NCBI GenBank assembly: GCA_900544875.1
Contig: UQWS01000006.1
Coordinates: forward strand, 37,083 to 101,082
Source of the DNA: an uncultured Collinsella sp.
Lineage (GTDB): Bacteria; Actinomycetota; Coriobacteriia; Coriobacteriales; Coriobacteriaceae
Reading direction: 5' to 3'
DNA length: 64,000 nt
How positions within the stretch are numbered: position 1 is the stretch's first letter; each line of letters begins with the position of its first letter. This document shows, one piece after another, positions 47,589 through 57,145 of the stretch. Position numbers and translations under genes: made by a program. The notes below the pieces were generated by a model. That model worked only from the letters and a program-made list of their open reading frames with translations. It was not told the DNA's origin and did no database searches.

Positions 47589-49043
47589 CTAGCGCACCCC
47601 CTTCAGCGGTCCCTCGACCAGCCAAGATCCGGCATCCTCCAACAGTACTTCGCTGGGGTCGCAGCCCAGCTCGCGGGCAAGGATCGCCACCACGCGGCTT
47701 TGACAGAAACCACTCTGGCACCGACCCATGCCGGCACGACAGCGGCGCTTGACGCCCTCGACCGAAACCGCGCTCGGTTGGCGTCGAATCGCGGCCACAA
47801 TCTCGGCTTCGGGCACCGTCTCGCAGCGGCAGACAATCTGTCCCCACGCGGGATCGGACTCGATCAGCTCCTCCTTGCGCGCCAGCGGTGAGCGGTCAAA
47901 GTCGTCCGGCGCGCGGCGAATTGGGTTCCAGTCCGCCCGCTCGTGCAGTTCCACGCCCGCCTCACGCATCGCAAGCTCCATGCGCTCGGCAATGGCCGGC
48001 GCGCCCGCCACGCCCGGCGACTGAATGCCCGCCGCCTGGAAAAGCCCTGGCACCACGGCCGACTGCCCAATAAAGAAGTCGTTCGTACCCTTAATGACCG
48101 GACGCCCGCCGGCAAACGCGCGCATCACGCGGCGCGTGTCCAGGTCGGGCACCAGCTTGCGCGCGCCGGTCAGCAGCGCGTCCACATCGCTTGCATAGGT
48201 CTGCGTGTCGCCCGGCTCGCGCACGGCAGCCGTGGCGGTAATCACGGTGTTGCCGTGCACGGTGCCCGTGACGATAACGCCCTTAGATATCGGCGTCGGC
48301 ACCGGGTAGAGCGGCATGAGCATGCGCGGTTCCTTGTCCAGCACCACGATGTTGCCCTGACGCCAGATCATCTGGAACTCTTCGGCACCCACCATATGCG
48401 AGATGTCGGCGGCGCCGTTGCCCGCGGCGTTGATCAGGTAGCGGCAGCGCACGTCTCCGGCGGGCGTCGCCAACGTAAAGCGCGCGTCGTCGCCCGAGCC
48501 CGCGACTTCAATCGCCTCCACGGGTGCGGAGCGCATAAACGTCACCCCGTTGGCCACGGCGTTCTCCAGTGCGGCGATGGCAACCTCAAACGGGTCGACA
48601 AACCCAGTCGATGGGCACCACAACGCGCACGTGGCCTGGGCACTGGCGCGCGGCTCTAATTCTTGGATGCGCTCGGGGCCGATAATCGACAGCTCGGGCA
48701 CACCGTTGACATGGCCGTTGCTGCGCAGCTTTTCCAGATGCGCGCGGTCCTCGTCGTTAAAGCCCAACACCATCGACCCGGTGCGGCAGAACAGAAAGCC
48801 CAGCTCCTGCGCCCACGCACCGTACAACTCGCAGCCACGGGCGTTGACCTGCGCCTTTACGGTGCCCGGTGTCGGATCGTAGCCGGCGTGCACCAGGCCG
48901 CCATTGGCCTTCGACGCGCCCAGCGCAATATCGTTAGCCGCCTCGACCACGCAAATGGACAGGTCATAGCGCGCGAGCTGCCGCGCGATGGCGCATCCGG
49001 TGATGCCCGCGCCGACAATCGCGATATCAAACGTTTCTGCCAC
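47589..49043 (-). CDS. GlpA-like FAD-dependent glycerol-3-phosphate dehydrogenase with BFD-like Fe-S domain
   Basis: The protein has 484 residues. The N-terminal FAD motif is IAIVGAGITGCAIARQLARY, followed by GASKANGGLVHAGYDP, typical of the DAO/GlpA family. The C-terminal ~90 residues hold a BFD-like [2Fe-2S]-binding region: IVCRCETVPEAE and CRAGMGRCQSGFC. It would oxidise sn-glycerol-3-phosphate or a related hydroxyacid in an anaerobic chain with the next two gene products. First gene of the minus-strand operon. AGGAGG lies upstream of ATG 49043, next to a TTGACA-centred palindrome. Confidence 0.87.
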   Translation of the reverse strand: MAETFDIAIVGAGITGCAIARQLARYDLSICVVEAANDIALGASKANGGLVHAGYDPTPGTVKAQVNARGCELYGAWAQELGFLFCRTGSMVLGFNDEDRAHLEKLRSNGHVNGVPELSIIGPERIQELEPRASAQATCALWCPSTGFVDPFEVAIAALENAVANGVTFMRSAPVEAIEVAGSGDDARFTLATPAGDVRCRYLINAAGNGAADISHMVGAEEFQMIWRQGNIVVLDKEPRMLMPLYPVPTPISKGVIVTGTVHGNTVITATAAVREPGDTQTYASDVDALLTGARKLVPDLDTRRVMRAFAGGRPVIKGTNDFFIGQSAVVPGLFQAAGIQSPGVAGAPAIAERMELAMREAGVELHERADWNPIRRAPDDFDRSPLARKEELIESDPAWGQIVCRCETVPEAEIVAAIRRQPSAVSVEGVKRRCRAGMGRCQSGFCQSRVVAILARELGCDPSEVLLEDAGSWLVEGPLKGVR

Positions 49044-49060
49044 GGTGCCTCCTAGACAAG

Positions 49061-49075
49061 TTGACAGGCTGTCAA
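49061..49075. promoter_or_regulatory. TTGACA-type palindrome upstream of the glpA-like operon
   Basis: TTGACA-GGC-TGTCAA is a near-perfect 15-bp palindrome 18 bp upstream of the glpA-like start. It resembles operators of GntR/DeoR-type repressors, and in either direction its half-site also looks like a -35 box. The regulator is not encoded in this window. Confidence 0.45.
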
Positions 49076-49147
49076 TAAGACTATCCTACGGTCTGCGCGT
49101 CCCCAGAGCGGCGTCAATGCGGCGAACAGCCCCGCAACACCCGCCAA

Positions 49148-49193
49148 CGGCAGACGAGGTGAGACCCGGTAACGTCGACAACCTCGTCTGCCG
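49148..49193. repeat. 13-bp perfect inverted repeat next to the hairpin array
   Basis: CGGCAGACGAGGT (49148-49160) and ACCTCGTCTGCCG (49181-49193), 20-nt loop. AGACGAGG recurs in the loop of the first unit of the neighbouring array, suggesting relatedness. Confidence 0.75.
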
Positions 49194-49212
49194 ACAACTA
49201 TGGAAACCGTTC

Positions 49213-49429
49213 GTCTCGATCTGTAACAGTTAGACGAGGATTTGGGTTCCAGATGTTACAGATCAAGACAAACCTTCCGGCGGATTTTGAATGTCTTGAT
49301 CTGTAACAGTAAGAGGGGTTTTGGGGCCCAAGATGTTACAGATCGAGATTGAAGTCGGGGAGGGACCCCTGTGTCTCGATCTGTAACATCTAGACCCGGA
49401 TTTCGCCTCCACCTGTTACAGATTGAGAT
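49213..49429. repeat. array of three hairpins with exact 80-bp period
   Basis: Units start at 49213, 49293 and 49373. Each has a 16-bp left arm close to GTCTCGATCTGTAACA, a 25-nt variable loop, and a right arm that is its reverse complement (ending 49269, 49349, 49429). Spacers of 23 bp differ in sequence. Arm differences mostly keep pairing or allow G-T pairs. With the repeat at 49148 this fills most of the 485-bp gap between the glpA-like operon and the zinc-ribbon gene. There is no coding potential, and no cas genes are nearby. Confidence 0.9.
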
Positions 49430-49528
49430 GTTTGTGTCCGCGCCAGCCCAGCGTCTAGCCGTGGTCCCATATAAACAAACCCCGTGGTAAACTTGACCGG
49501 ACTGTAAATAATCCGAAAGGTATCCGTA

Positions 49529-49960
49529 ATGTCCAAGTACATCTCCGAGCTCATGTCGCCGCAGCTTATGGGCGTCGTCTATGCCTTCGTTGGCTTTATC
49601 ATCGCCCTGTATGTGCTGTCGGTCGTCTATGTGTTCATCGACGCTCGCCGCCGCGGCGCCAGCGCCTACGTGGCATGGGGCATCATTGCCCTCATCCCGT
49701 TTGTAGGCCTCATCGCCTACCTGGTCCTGCGCCCGCACTCCTACGCGTCCGACCGCGAGGAGCAGGAGCTGGATATGGCCCTGCGCGAACGCCAGCTTGC
49801 CCAGTACGGCACCTGCCCGCAGTGCGGCGCCCCCATCGAGAAGGACTTTGTCGTCTGCCCGGTGTGCGATACCCAGGTTCGCAACGTCTGCCCCAGCTGC
49901 CATCGTCCACTCGATGCGCACTGGAAGGTCTGCCCCTACTGCCGAACTTGCATCCAGTAA
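49529..49960 (+). CDS. membrane protein with PLD-N-like segment and double zinc ribbon
   Basis: The protein has 143 residues. Two membrane helices occupy residues about 13-36 and 47-68; ending IALIPFVGLIAYLVLRP, they resemble the short PLDc_N (phospholipase D nuclease N-terminal-like) module. After a charged linker come two or three zinc-ribbon knuckles: CPQCGAP, CPVCDTQ, CPSCHRP and CPYCRTC. The function is unknown; the layout suggests a membrane-anchored zinc protein with the ribbons in the cytoplasm. ATG 49529 follows CGAAAGG. It is a lone gene, with no operon partner. Confidence 0.75.
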   Translation: MSKYISELMSPQLMGVVYAFVGFIIALYVLSVVYVFIDARRRGASAYVAWGIIALIPFVGLIAYLVLRPHSYASDREEQELDMALRERQLAQYGTCPQCGAPIEKDFVVCPVCDTQVRNVCPSCHRPLDAHWKVCPYCRTCIQ

Positions 49961-50057
49961 CGCATCCATCGCCGGGCCGGCCGCAAGCCACGGGCACCGC
50001 GCGTCCCGCGCAAGCCACACGCACCCCGACCCACACGATGAAGCATGCGTAGAAAAT

Positions 50058-50088
50058 CGCCCGCCGTGCCATTAAGGTGCGGCGGGCG
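50058..50088 (+). terminator. GC-rich hairpin upstream of the thrS promoter
   Basis: CGCCCGCCG (50058-50066) and CGGCGGGCG (50080-50088) form a 9-bp perfect stem that can extend inward through G-T pairs to CC/GG. There is little T after it. It probably ends the zinc-ribbon gene transcript. Confidence 0.55.
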
Positions 50089-50089
50089 C

Positions 50090-50117
50090 TTGTATACCAA
50101 GGCAACCTGCCTATAAT
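50090..50117 (+). promoter_or_regulatory. probable thrS promoter
   Basis: TTGTAT (50090-50095) and TATAAT (50112-50117) are spaced by 16 bp, about 70 bp before the thrS start. Confidence 0.7.
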
Positions 50118-50186
50118 GATGCAAGTTAAAACGCCGAGCGCATCGCACGCACTTGCATCAGGCATCCGAGAGGAGAAAACATACCC

Positions 50187-51950
<1,764 letters not shown>

Positions 51951-51975
51951 CACAAACAATACAAGAATTAACAAA

Positions 51976-52006
51976 GGCGATCGTCCTCGCGGGCGGTCGC
52001 CTTTTT
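51976..52006 (+). terminator. terminator 1 after thrS
   Basis: GGCGATCGTCC (51976-51986) pairs with GGGCGGTCGCC (51991-52001) with two non-standard pairs, followed by TTTTTG. Confidence 0.8.
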
Positions 52007-52023
52007 GTTGTCTATAGAAGAAA

Positions 52024-52047
52024 AGCCGCTGGTTAGAGCGGCTTTTT
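52024..52047 (+). terminator. terminator 2 after thrS
   Basis: AGCCGCT (52024-52030) and AGCGGCT (52036-52042), followed by TTTTTT. It lies in tandem with terminator 1 and insulates the polysaccharide locus from thrS. Confidence 0.82.
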
Positions 52048-52061
52048 TGTTGTGCAAAAAG

Positions 52062-52183
52062 GTACAGGTTTTTGTAGAGGGGTATGGAGATGCGCCCATT
52101 CGCGGCGCATTTTGTGCAATCTGGTAAAACGTGAGCGGTTTGCTCGTATAATGAGCAACGTCGAAAGATACAAAAACCTGTAC
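52062..52183. promoter_or_regulatory. 15-bp inverted repeat flanking the polysaccharide-locus promoter
   Basis: GTACAGGTTTTTGTA (52062-52076) and TACAAAAACCTGTAC (52169-52183) are perfect inverted copies 92 bp apart. Between them lies TATAAT (52147-52152), within GCTCGTATAATGAGC, a likely -10 box. The second copy sits about 17-31 bp downstream of the -10. Such placement suggests a repressor or loop-forming regulator binding at both sites; a phase-invertible promoter is another possibility. The regulator is unknown. Confidence 0.6.
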
Positions 52184-52274
52184 TTTTGCGACTGCGCCTA
52201 GCTGCGAGCGAGAAGCCTGTTCTTAACGCCCCTGCATCTGCGTGCGTCGCGGAGCTGGAGAAGGGGGCGAGAAC

Positions 52275-52865
52275 ATGGAACGGACAATGCGGCGCCAAGA
52301 GCAGCTGCCCGGTGCTTTTAACGGCGCTATCACCAAAAGCCAGCGCGGCCGCGTCCGCTGGTATCTGGTCCACACCCCCCATGGTAAAGAACGCGAGACC
52401 TGCGAAAAGGTCCGTCGCATTATCCCGCACGAGCTGATGCAAGACGCTTTTGTGATGCAAAAGGAGTTCTGGTTTAAGCGGGACGGAGCCTGGTCGCTCC
52501 AAACCAAACCCATGTACAAGGAATACTTCTTCGTCGCCACGCGCGATGCTGCCCTGCTCGACAAGGCTTTGGCTCAGCTGAGCTTTGGCTGTCGCATTGC
52601 CGGCAGTAAGGAGCGGGCCTATGCGCCCATGCCGGACGATGCGCAGGACTGGTACCGCAGCGTGCTCGACGATAACGGCGTGGTGCGCAACAGCGTGGCG
52701 CGCATAGAAGACGGTGTGCTGCACATAGAGCAGGGGCCCTTGGTGGGGCAAGAGGCCCGTGTAAAGAAGATCGACCGTCATAAACGCTGGTGCCTGGTGG
52801 ACGTGGGCGAAGGCGACTTCGCTTTTAGGGAGCTGCTTGCGCTCGACGTGCCCAGCAAAACGTAA
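52275..52865 (+). CDS. specialised NusG paralogue (LoaP/RfaH/UpxY-like antiterminator)
   Basis: The protein has 196 residues. WYLVHTPHGKERETCEKVRR is the NusG N-terminal (NGN) start, PMYKEYFFVAT its core strand, and the C-terminal ~55 residues (EQGPLVGQEARVKKIDRHKRWCLVDV) form a KOW-like domain. It is not the housekeeping NusG: it heads a polysaccharide cluster and diverges strongly. Specialised NusG proteins in this position (LoaP, UpxY, RfaH) let RNA polymerase read through long gene clusters. ATG 52275 follows AGGGGG by 7 nt. The first ~25 residues are an extra basic leader. The promoter is flanked by inverted repeats. Confidence 0.83.
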   Translation: MERTMRRQEQLPGAFNGAITKSQRGRVRWYLVHTPHGKERETCEKVRRIIPHELMQDAFVMQKEFWFKRDGAWSLQTKPMYKEYFFVATRDAALLDKALAQLSFGCRIAGSKERAYAPMPDDAQDWYRSVLDDNGVVRNSVARIEDGVLHIEQGPLVGQEARVKKIDRHKRWCLVDVGEGDFAFRELLALDVPSKT

Positions 52866-52920
52866 GGGAGACGTTGCGCTGGTAATTCATTCGTTATTTG
52901 AATTCATCGATGGGGGGGGT

Positions 52921-52938
52921 GTCCCTGGGAACAGGGAC
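52921..52938 (+). promoter_or_regulatory. small RNA hairpin between the NusG paralogue and the sugar transferase gene
   Basis: GTCCCTG-GGAA-CAGGGAC, a perfect 7-bp stem with a GGAA tetraloop, preceded by a run of G. LoaP-type NusG proteins act through a short RNA hairpin in their target transcripts, and this one is in the right place; a match to the known recognition element is not established here. Confidence 0.45.
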
Positions 52939-53700
52939 GTGGATTTGAACTTGACTACTAAAGAAGTGACAGGGCAAAACGCGCCGGTGGGGGCCGTGCT
53001 GGTCGCCCAGGCCATGAGCGGCGACGACGCGAGCATGCGCTACAAGGGCATGCAGGCCGTGAAGGACTGGGACCGCACGCGCCTGGGCTACCGCGCCGTA
53101 AAGCGCGTGTTCGACATTGTGTTCAGCGGCTGCGTTCTGGCCGTCATCGCCATTCCGAGTCTGGTGCTCGCCGCGGCCATCCGCCTGGAGAGCGAGGGCA
53201 ACCCGTTCTACAGCCAGATCCGCGTGGGCCAGACCCGCCGCGACGGCAGCCTGTCCACCTTCCGCATGTGGAAGTTCCGCTCCATGTACAGGGACGCCGA
53301 CGAGCGTCTCGCCGAGCTCAAGGAGCGAAACGAGATCGCCGGCGCCATGTTCAAGATGAAGGAAGACCCGCGCGTCACCAAGATCGGCAAGTTCATCCGT
53401 AAGCACTCCATCGACGAGTTCCCGCAGTTCGTGAACGTGTTCCTGGGCCAGATGTCCGTCGTGGGCCCGCGCCCGCCGCTGCCCAACGAGGTGGCCGAGT
53501 ATACAGAATTCGACCTGCAGCGTCTGGCGGTTAAGCCCGGGATCACCGGCTGGTGGCAGGTCACGGACCGCAACGATACCGACTTCGACGGCATGGTTCG
53601 ACGTGATCTCGAGTACATCGCCAAACGCGGTCCCATCACGGACCTGAAGATTGTTCTCCTCACGGTCGTTGAGGTCTTTACCGGTGGCGGTGCTTGCTAA
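52939..53700 (+). CDS. initiating sugar transferase (bacterial sugar transferase, WcaJ/WbaP/EpsL type)
   Basis: The protein has about 253 residues. It moves a phosphosugar onto undecaprenyl phosphate, starting the repeat unit. One membrane hairpin (residues about 57-80, VFDIVFSGCVLAVIAIPSLVL) precedes the catalytic domain with MWKFRSMY, KIGKFIRKHSIDEFPQF, SVVGPRPPLPNE and KPGITGWWQVTDR, the standard family motifs. The start is uncertain: GTG 52939, TTG 52945 and ATG 53014 are in frame, none with a strong ribosome-binding site. High GC like the chromosome, unlike the genes that follow. It ends directly against the next gene. Confidence 0.88.
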   Translation: MDLNLTTKEVTGQNAPVGAVLVAQAMSGDDASMRYKGMQAVKDWDRTRLGYRAVKRVFDIVFSGCVLAVIAIPSLVLAAAIRLESEGNPFYSQIRVGQTRRDGSLSTFRMWKFRSMYRDADERLAELKERNEIAGAMFKMKEDPRVTKIGKFIRKHSIDEFPQFVNVFLGQMSVVGPRPPLPNEVAEYTEFDLQRLAVKPGITGWWQVTDRNDTDFDGMVRRDLEYIAKRGPITDLKIVLLTVVEVFTGGGAC

Positions 53701-54810
53701 ATGGCTGAACCGATTAGAGTAGCTCAGGTTGTTGGCAAGATGGTTGGCGGCGGCGTCGAGGCCGTCGTCATGAATTACTACCGCCATATTGATCGCAGCA
53801 AAGTGCAGTTCGATTTTCTTGTCGATTCCGATTCGACGCTTGTTCCCCGCGAGGAGATTGAATCTTTAGGTGGCAGGGTTTTTGAGATTCCTCCCTACCA
53901 GCATGTTGTCGAATACCAGCGAGAGCTTCAGCGCCTCTTTAAGGAAGAGAACTGGAAGATTGTGCACAGCCATATCAATGCGCTTTCTGTCTTTCCGCTT
54001 CGCGCTGCTAAGAAGGCGGGCATACCTGTGCGTATAGCCCACAGCCACTCTACAAGCGGAAAGGGGGAGTTTGCTAAAAATGTCATCAAAGGCTCTTTGA
54101 AGCTGTTCTCAACAAGGTATCCGACTGATTTGGCAGCCTGCACCGAGCATGCTGGAAAATGGCTGTTCGGTTCATCCCGTTTTACTGTTTTTAATAATGC
54201 TATCGATTTGAACAACTTTTCTTTCAATCGATCGATTAGGGACGAGCGACGTGCTCAGCTCGGAGCGAAGGACGATACGCTGGTATTGGGGAATATCGGT
54301 AGGTTCATCTCTCAGAAGAACCAGTTGTTTTTGCTTGATGTTTTCAAGGCAGTGCATGCTCAGAATCCTGATTCCATCCTTGTCGTCTGCGGCGATGGAA
54401 AACTGAGACCTCAAGCGGAGGAAAAGGCATGCTCACTTGGCATTGCCTCGGCGGTGCGTTTTCTCGGCCAGATTTCTGATGTGCAGGACGTCTATCAGTC
54501 GCTCGATTTATTCGTGCTCCCCAGCCTGTACGAGGGCCTCGGAATGGTCGCGATTGAGGCCCAGGCTTCCGGTCTCCCGTGCATCTGCTCTGAAAGGGTC
54601 CCCAACGATGTTGCGTTATCCAGTCGGTGCAGCTTCCTTCCGTTGAGTATGGGCGTCGAGGGGTGGTCCAACGCGATCCTTGCCGCCCGCAGGGATGTCT
54701 TTGATCGCTCCGATCCTCATTCATCTCCGGGGTTTGAATCTTATGACATCTTTAAGGCGGCGCCCAAGCTTGAAGAGTACTACCTGAAGCTATTTGAAAC
54801 GGTGAATTAA
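53701..54810 (+). CDS. glycosyltransferase, GT4-like family
   Basis: The protein has 369 residues with a GT-B fold. VAQVVGKMVGGGVEAVVMNYY is the N-terminal acceptor-side signature, HSHINALSVFPLRAAKKAG the middle of the first domain, and FVLPSLYEGLGMVAIEAQASGLP the donor-binding E-x7-E motif in the second. No membrane span is visible. It probably adds a sugar to the lipid-linked repeat unit on the cytoplasmic face. It starts on the base after the previous stop and shares its last base with the next ATG. Base composition turns AT-richer from here on. Confidence 0.87.
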   Translation: MAEPIRVAQVVGKMVGGGVEAVVMNYYRHIDRSKVQFDFLVDSDSTLVPREEIESLGGRVFEIPPYQHVVEYQRELQRLFKEENWKIVHSHINALSVFPLRAAKKAGIPVRIAHSHSTSGKGEFAKNVIKGSLKLFSTRYPTDLAACTEHAGKWLFGSSRFTVFNNAIDLNNFSFNRSIRDERRAQLGAKDDTLVLGNIGRFISQKNQLFLLDVFKAVHAQNPDSILVVCGDGKLRPQAEEKACSLGIASAVRFLGQISDVQDVYQSLDLFVLPSLYEGLGMVAIEAQASGLPCICSERVPNDVALSSRCSFLPLSMGVEGWSNAILAARRDVFDRSDPHSSPGFESYDIFKAAPKLEEYYLKLFETVN

Positions 54811-55928
54811 TGAAAATCTGTATTTTAACGTGGCTCCATAACCAAAATTTCGGCACGTTGCTCCAGGCTTATGCTCTGCAGCAGTTCTTGAAGTCCGAGG
54901 GTCATGATGTTGTTGACGCCGACTATCTCCCCTGCGTCAAAGAAAAGCTACTGAACTGGGCGATCAACCGAAATTCCTTCGATTTGTTTGCCGGTAAAGC
55001 ACATGAGCTGCTCAATCGTAAGAAGGAGCATGACGACTTCGGTTCCTCGACCGCTGATGTTTTCAATCGCTTTTTAAGCCAGAATATCGTTACTACTGAA
55101 CGGATTACCGATACAGACGGACTGGTCGGCTTGCGGGGGAAATACGATGCGTACGTCTGTGGATCGGATCAGATTTGGTCGCCATATCTTTTGAACAGGA
55201 ATTTCTATTTCTCCTTTCTGAGCGACAGTGATAAGCGAATCGCGTATGCGCCCAGCTTCGGTGTTACGAACACCACAGAGAGGAAGAAGAGGATCATTGC
55301 TAATCTTCTTAAATCTTTCAGTTCCGTATCTGTTCGCGAAGATGCCGGTGCGGATTTTGTCGAATCACTCGGTCTTGAGCGTCCCTCACAGGTCGTGGAC
55401 CCTGTCCTGCTTCTGTCGAAGGAGGACTGGGCCCCTCTCATTGACGGAAAATGTCCTGAGCCCGGTAAAATTGTCTGCTACTTTCTTGGGGATAGGCCGT
55501 TTTACAGGAAAGCGGTCGAATCGATTTCGAAGGAGCTCGGCTGCGAAGTTGTGACGCTTGTTGGTTCAGGTAAAAATGCAGTCGACGAGGAGCTTAATCC
55601 ACGCTACGGGCTTGGTCCCGATGAATGGCTCGCGTATTTGGCGAGTGCGCGGTTCGTGCTGACCGATTCGTTGCACGGTACGCTATTCTCCCAAATCTTT
55701 CGCAAGGACTATTACTGCTTCAAGCGATTTGAGGAGACCGACAAACGCTCTCAGAATTCCCGAGTCGAGAGCCTCGCGAGGCTCTCGAACACTGAAAATC
55801 GCCTACTCGATGGCTATGAAAGCCACATGCATGCTACTGAAATCGAGGGGTATGAAAGACGTCTGTCGGATGTGGAGTCACTCATCTCGTTCTCGAAAAA
55901 TTGGCTCTTGGATGCTCTCGAACAATAG
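54810..55928 (+). CDS. polysaccharide pyruvyl transferase family protein
   Basis: The protein has 372 residues. CILTWLHNQNFGTLLQAYALQ is the N-terminal signature of the PS_pyruv_trans (CsaB/WcaK-like) family. YDAYVCGSDQIWSPYLLNRN and ARFVLTDSLHGTLFSQIF are further conserved blocks, the latter with the family His near residue 289. Members add ketal pyruvate to capsule sugars, although some related proteins have other roles. It is paired with the next gene, as in many surface-polysaccharide clusters. Confidence 0.85.
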   Translation: MKICILTWLHNQNFGTLLQAYALQQFLKSEGHDVVDADYLPCVKEKLLNWAINRNSFDLFAGKAHELLNRKKEHDDFGSSTADVFNRFLSQNIVTTERITDTDGLVGLRGKYDAYVCGSDQIWSPYLLNRNFYFSFLSDSDKRIAYAPSFGVTNTTERKKRIIANLLKSFSSVSVREDAGADFVESLGLERPSQVVDPVLLLSKEDWAPLIDGKCPEPGKIVCYFLGDRPFYRKAVESISKELGCEVVTLVGSGKNAVDEELNPRYGLGPDEWLAYLASARFVLTDSLHGTLFSQIFRKDYYCFKRFEETDKRSQNSRVESLARLSNTENRLLDGYESHMHATEIEGYERRLSDVESLISFSKNWLLDALEQ

Positions 55929-55939
55929 GGGGAGTCAGC

Positions 55940-57145
55940 TTGAACAAGAACATCGCCATAATTTCTCATCAAGCCTGTTTTGGATGCGGAGCATGTGCGG
56001 CCAAATGCCCTTTTTCGGCTATTGAAATGCATCCTTCGCCCGATGGTTTTGATTATCCCGTGGTGGATGCAGCCAAATGCACTTCCTGTGGCCTATGCCT
56101 GCGCTCCTGTCCGGCGGAAAACCGAGTTGATGCGGACTCGGAGGTCATTCGCGCCGCTGTTTTGCAGAGTGGTGATTCTGACGAGCTCGCGCAGAGTTCG
56201 TCCGGCGGCGTCTTCTCTCTTCTCGCGAAGCGGGTTCTTGAGAAAGGTGGGCGTGTTTACGGCGCCGCTTGGGACGGTGTTGATTGCGTTAGGCATATCG
56301 GTATATCCGATCTTGCCGATATTGCGCTCCTTCAAAAGTCCAAATATGTCCAGAGCGATGCGAGTGAATCGTACCCCGATGTGCTCAACGATCTGAAATC
56401 CGGCAAGCATGTACTGTTTAGCGGTACTCCCTGCCAGGTTTCCGCGCTGCTTCTCTATTTGGGTAAGCCGATGGATGGGCTGACAACCGTCAGCGTTGTT
56501 TGCCACGGTGTACCAAGCTCTTCCATGTTTCGTTCCTATGTTGACTGGCTTGAGCTTCGGGAGAAGTCCGATGTCACCGCACTGACTTTTAGAGATAAAT
56601 CGAAATTCGGTTGGGGCCATAACATAAAGATTGAGTTGTCCGACGGCAGGATTATAAAGAGGCCCGCCGCATTCGACCCGTTTTATGGGTCCTATATCAA
56701 AGGCATGATCAGCAGATCGTCTTGCTATAGTTGTCCCTTCAGAGGGTGCGACAGTCCCGCTGACATTATCCTCGGCGACTCCTGGCGTTCTGAGTCAGCC
56801 CGAGACTGCGTGTATCCTGAGAAGGGCATTTCAGCCGTTATCGTGAAGACCGAGCGCGGCGCCAAGCTGATTGATGAGATAGTCGATTGCGTTGCCTATT
56901 CTAACAACGACGTCGCAGCGGATGACGTGCTCCTGCATGAAGACCCTAATAAGCGTTCAGGACTTGAAGAGAGGCGCGATGCGGTCATCGCTCAGTATGA
57001 GGCACTGGGGTCGGGGATCTTTGATTCTGTCTTGGTTCCCAAAGTGAGCCTTTTCGACCGTGTGAAAAAAATGCTTCCGCCGTCGATGCGGTTGGGCGTA
57101 AAACGTTTGGTCCGATCCATTATACCTGGGAACGCGCATGAGTAG
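55940..57145 (+). CDS. coenzyme F420 hydrogenase/dehydrogenase beta-subunit-like Fe-S protein
   Basis: The protein has 401 residues. It opens with two 4Fe-4S motifs: CFGCGACAAKCP and CTSCGLCLRSCP. FrhB-like N- and C-terminal domains follow (FSGTPCQVSALLLYLG; VVCHGVPSS; SCYSCPFRGCDSPADIILGD). In sugar clusters this family is thought to be a redox partner or modifying enzyme for pyruvyl-transferase-like neighbours, not to use F420. The start is TTG 55940, supported by GGGGGAG 5 nt upstream; an in-frame ATG at 55901 lies inside the previous gene. It overlaps the next gene by 8 bp. Confidence 0.83.
   Translation: MNKNIAIISHQACFGCGACAAKCPFSAIEMHPSPDGFDYPVVDAAKCTSCGLCLRSCPAENRVDADSEVIRAAVLQSGDSDELAQSSSGGVFSLLAKRVLEKGGRVYGAAWDGVDCVRHIGISDLADIALLQKSKYVQSDASESYPDVLNDLKSGKHVLFSGTPCQVSALLLYLGKPMDGLTTVSVVCHGVPSSSMFRSYVDWLELREKSDVTALTFRDKSKFGWGHNIKIELSDGRIIKRPAAFDPFYGSYIKGMISRSSCYSCPFRGCDSPADIILGDSWRSESARDCVYPEKGISAVIVKTERGAKLIDEIVDCVAYSNNDVAADDVLLHEDPNKRSGLEERRDAVIAQYEALGSGIFDSVLVPKVSLFDRVKKMLPPSMRLGVKRLVRSIIPGNAHE

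Noticed and set aside
49213..49429. CRISPR array
   Set aside because: The regular 80-bp spacing is suggestive, but the repeated 16-bp segments alternate in orientation and pair with each other, there are only three units, and no cas genes are nearby.
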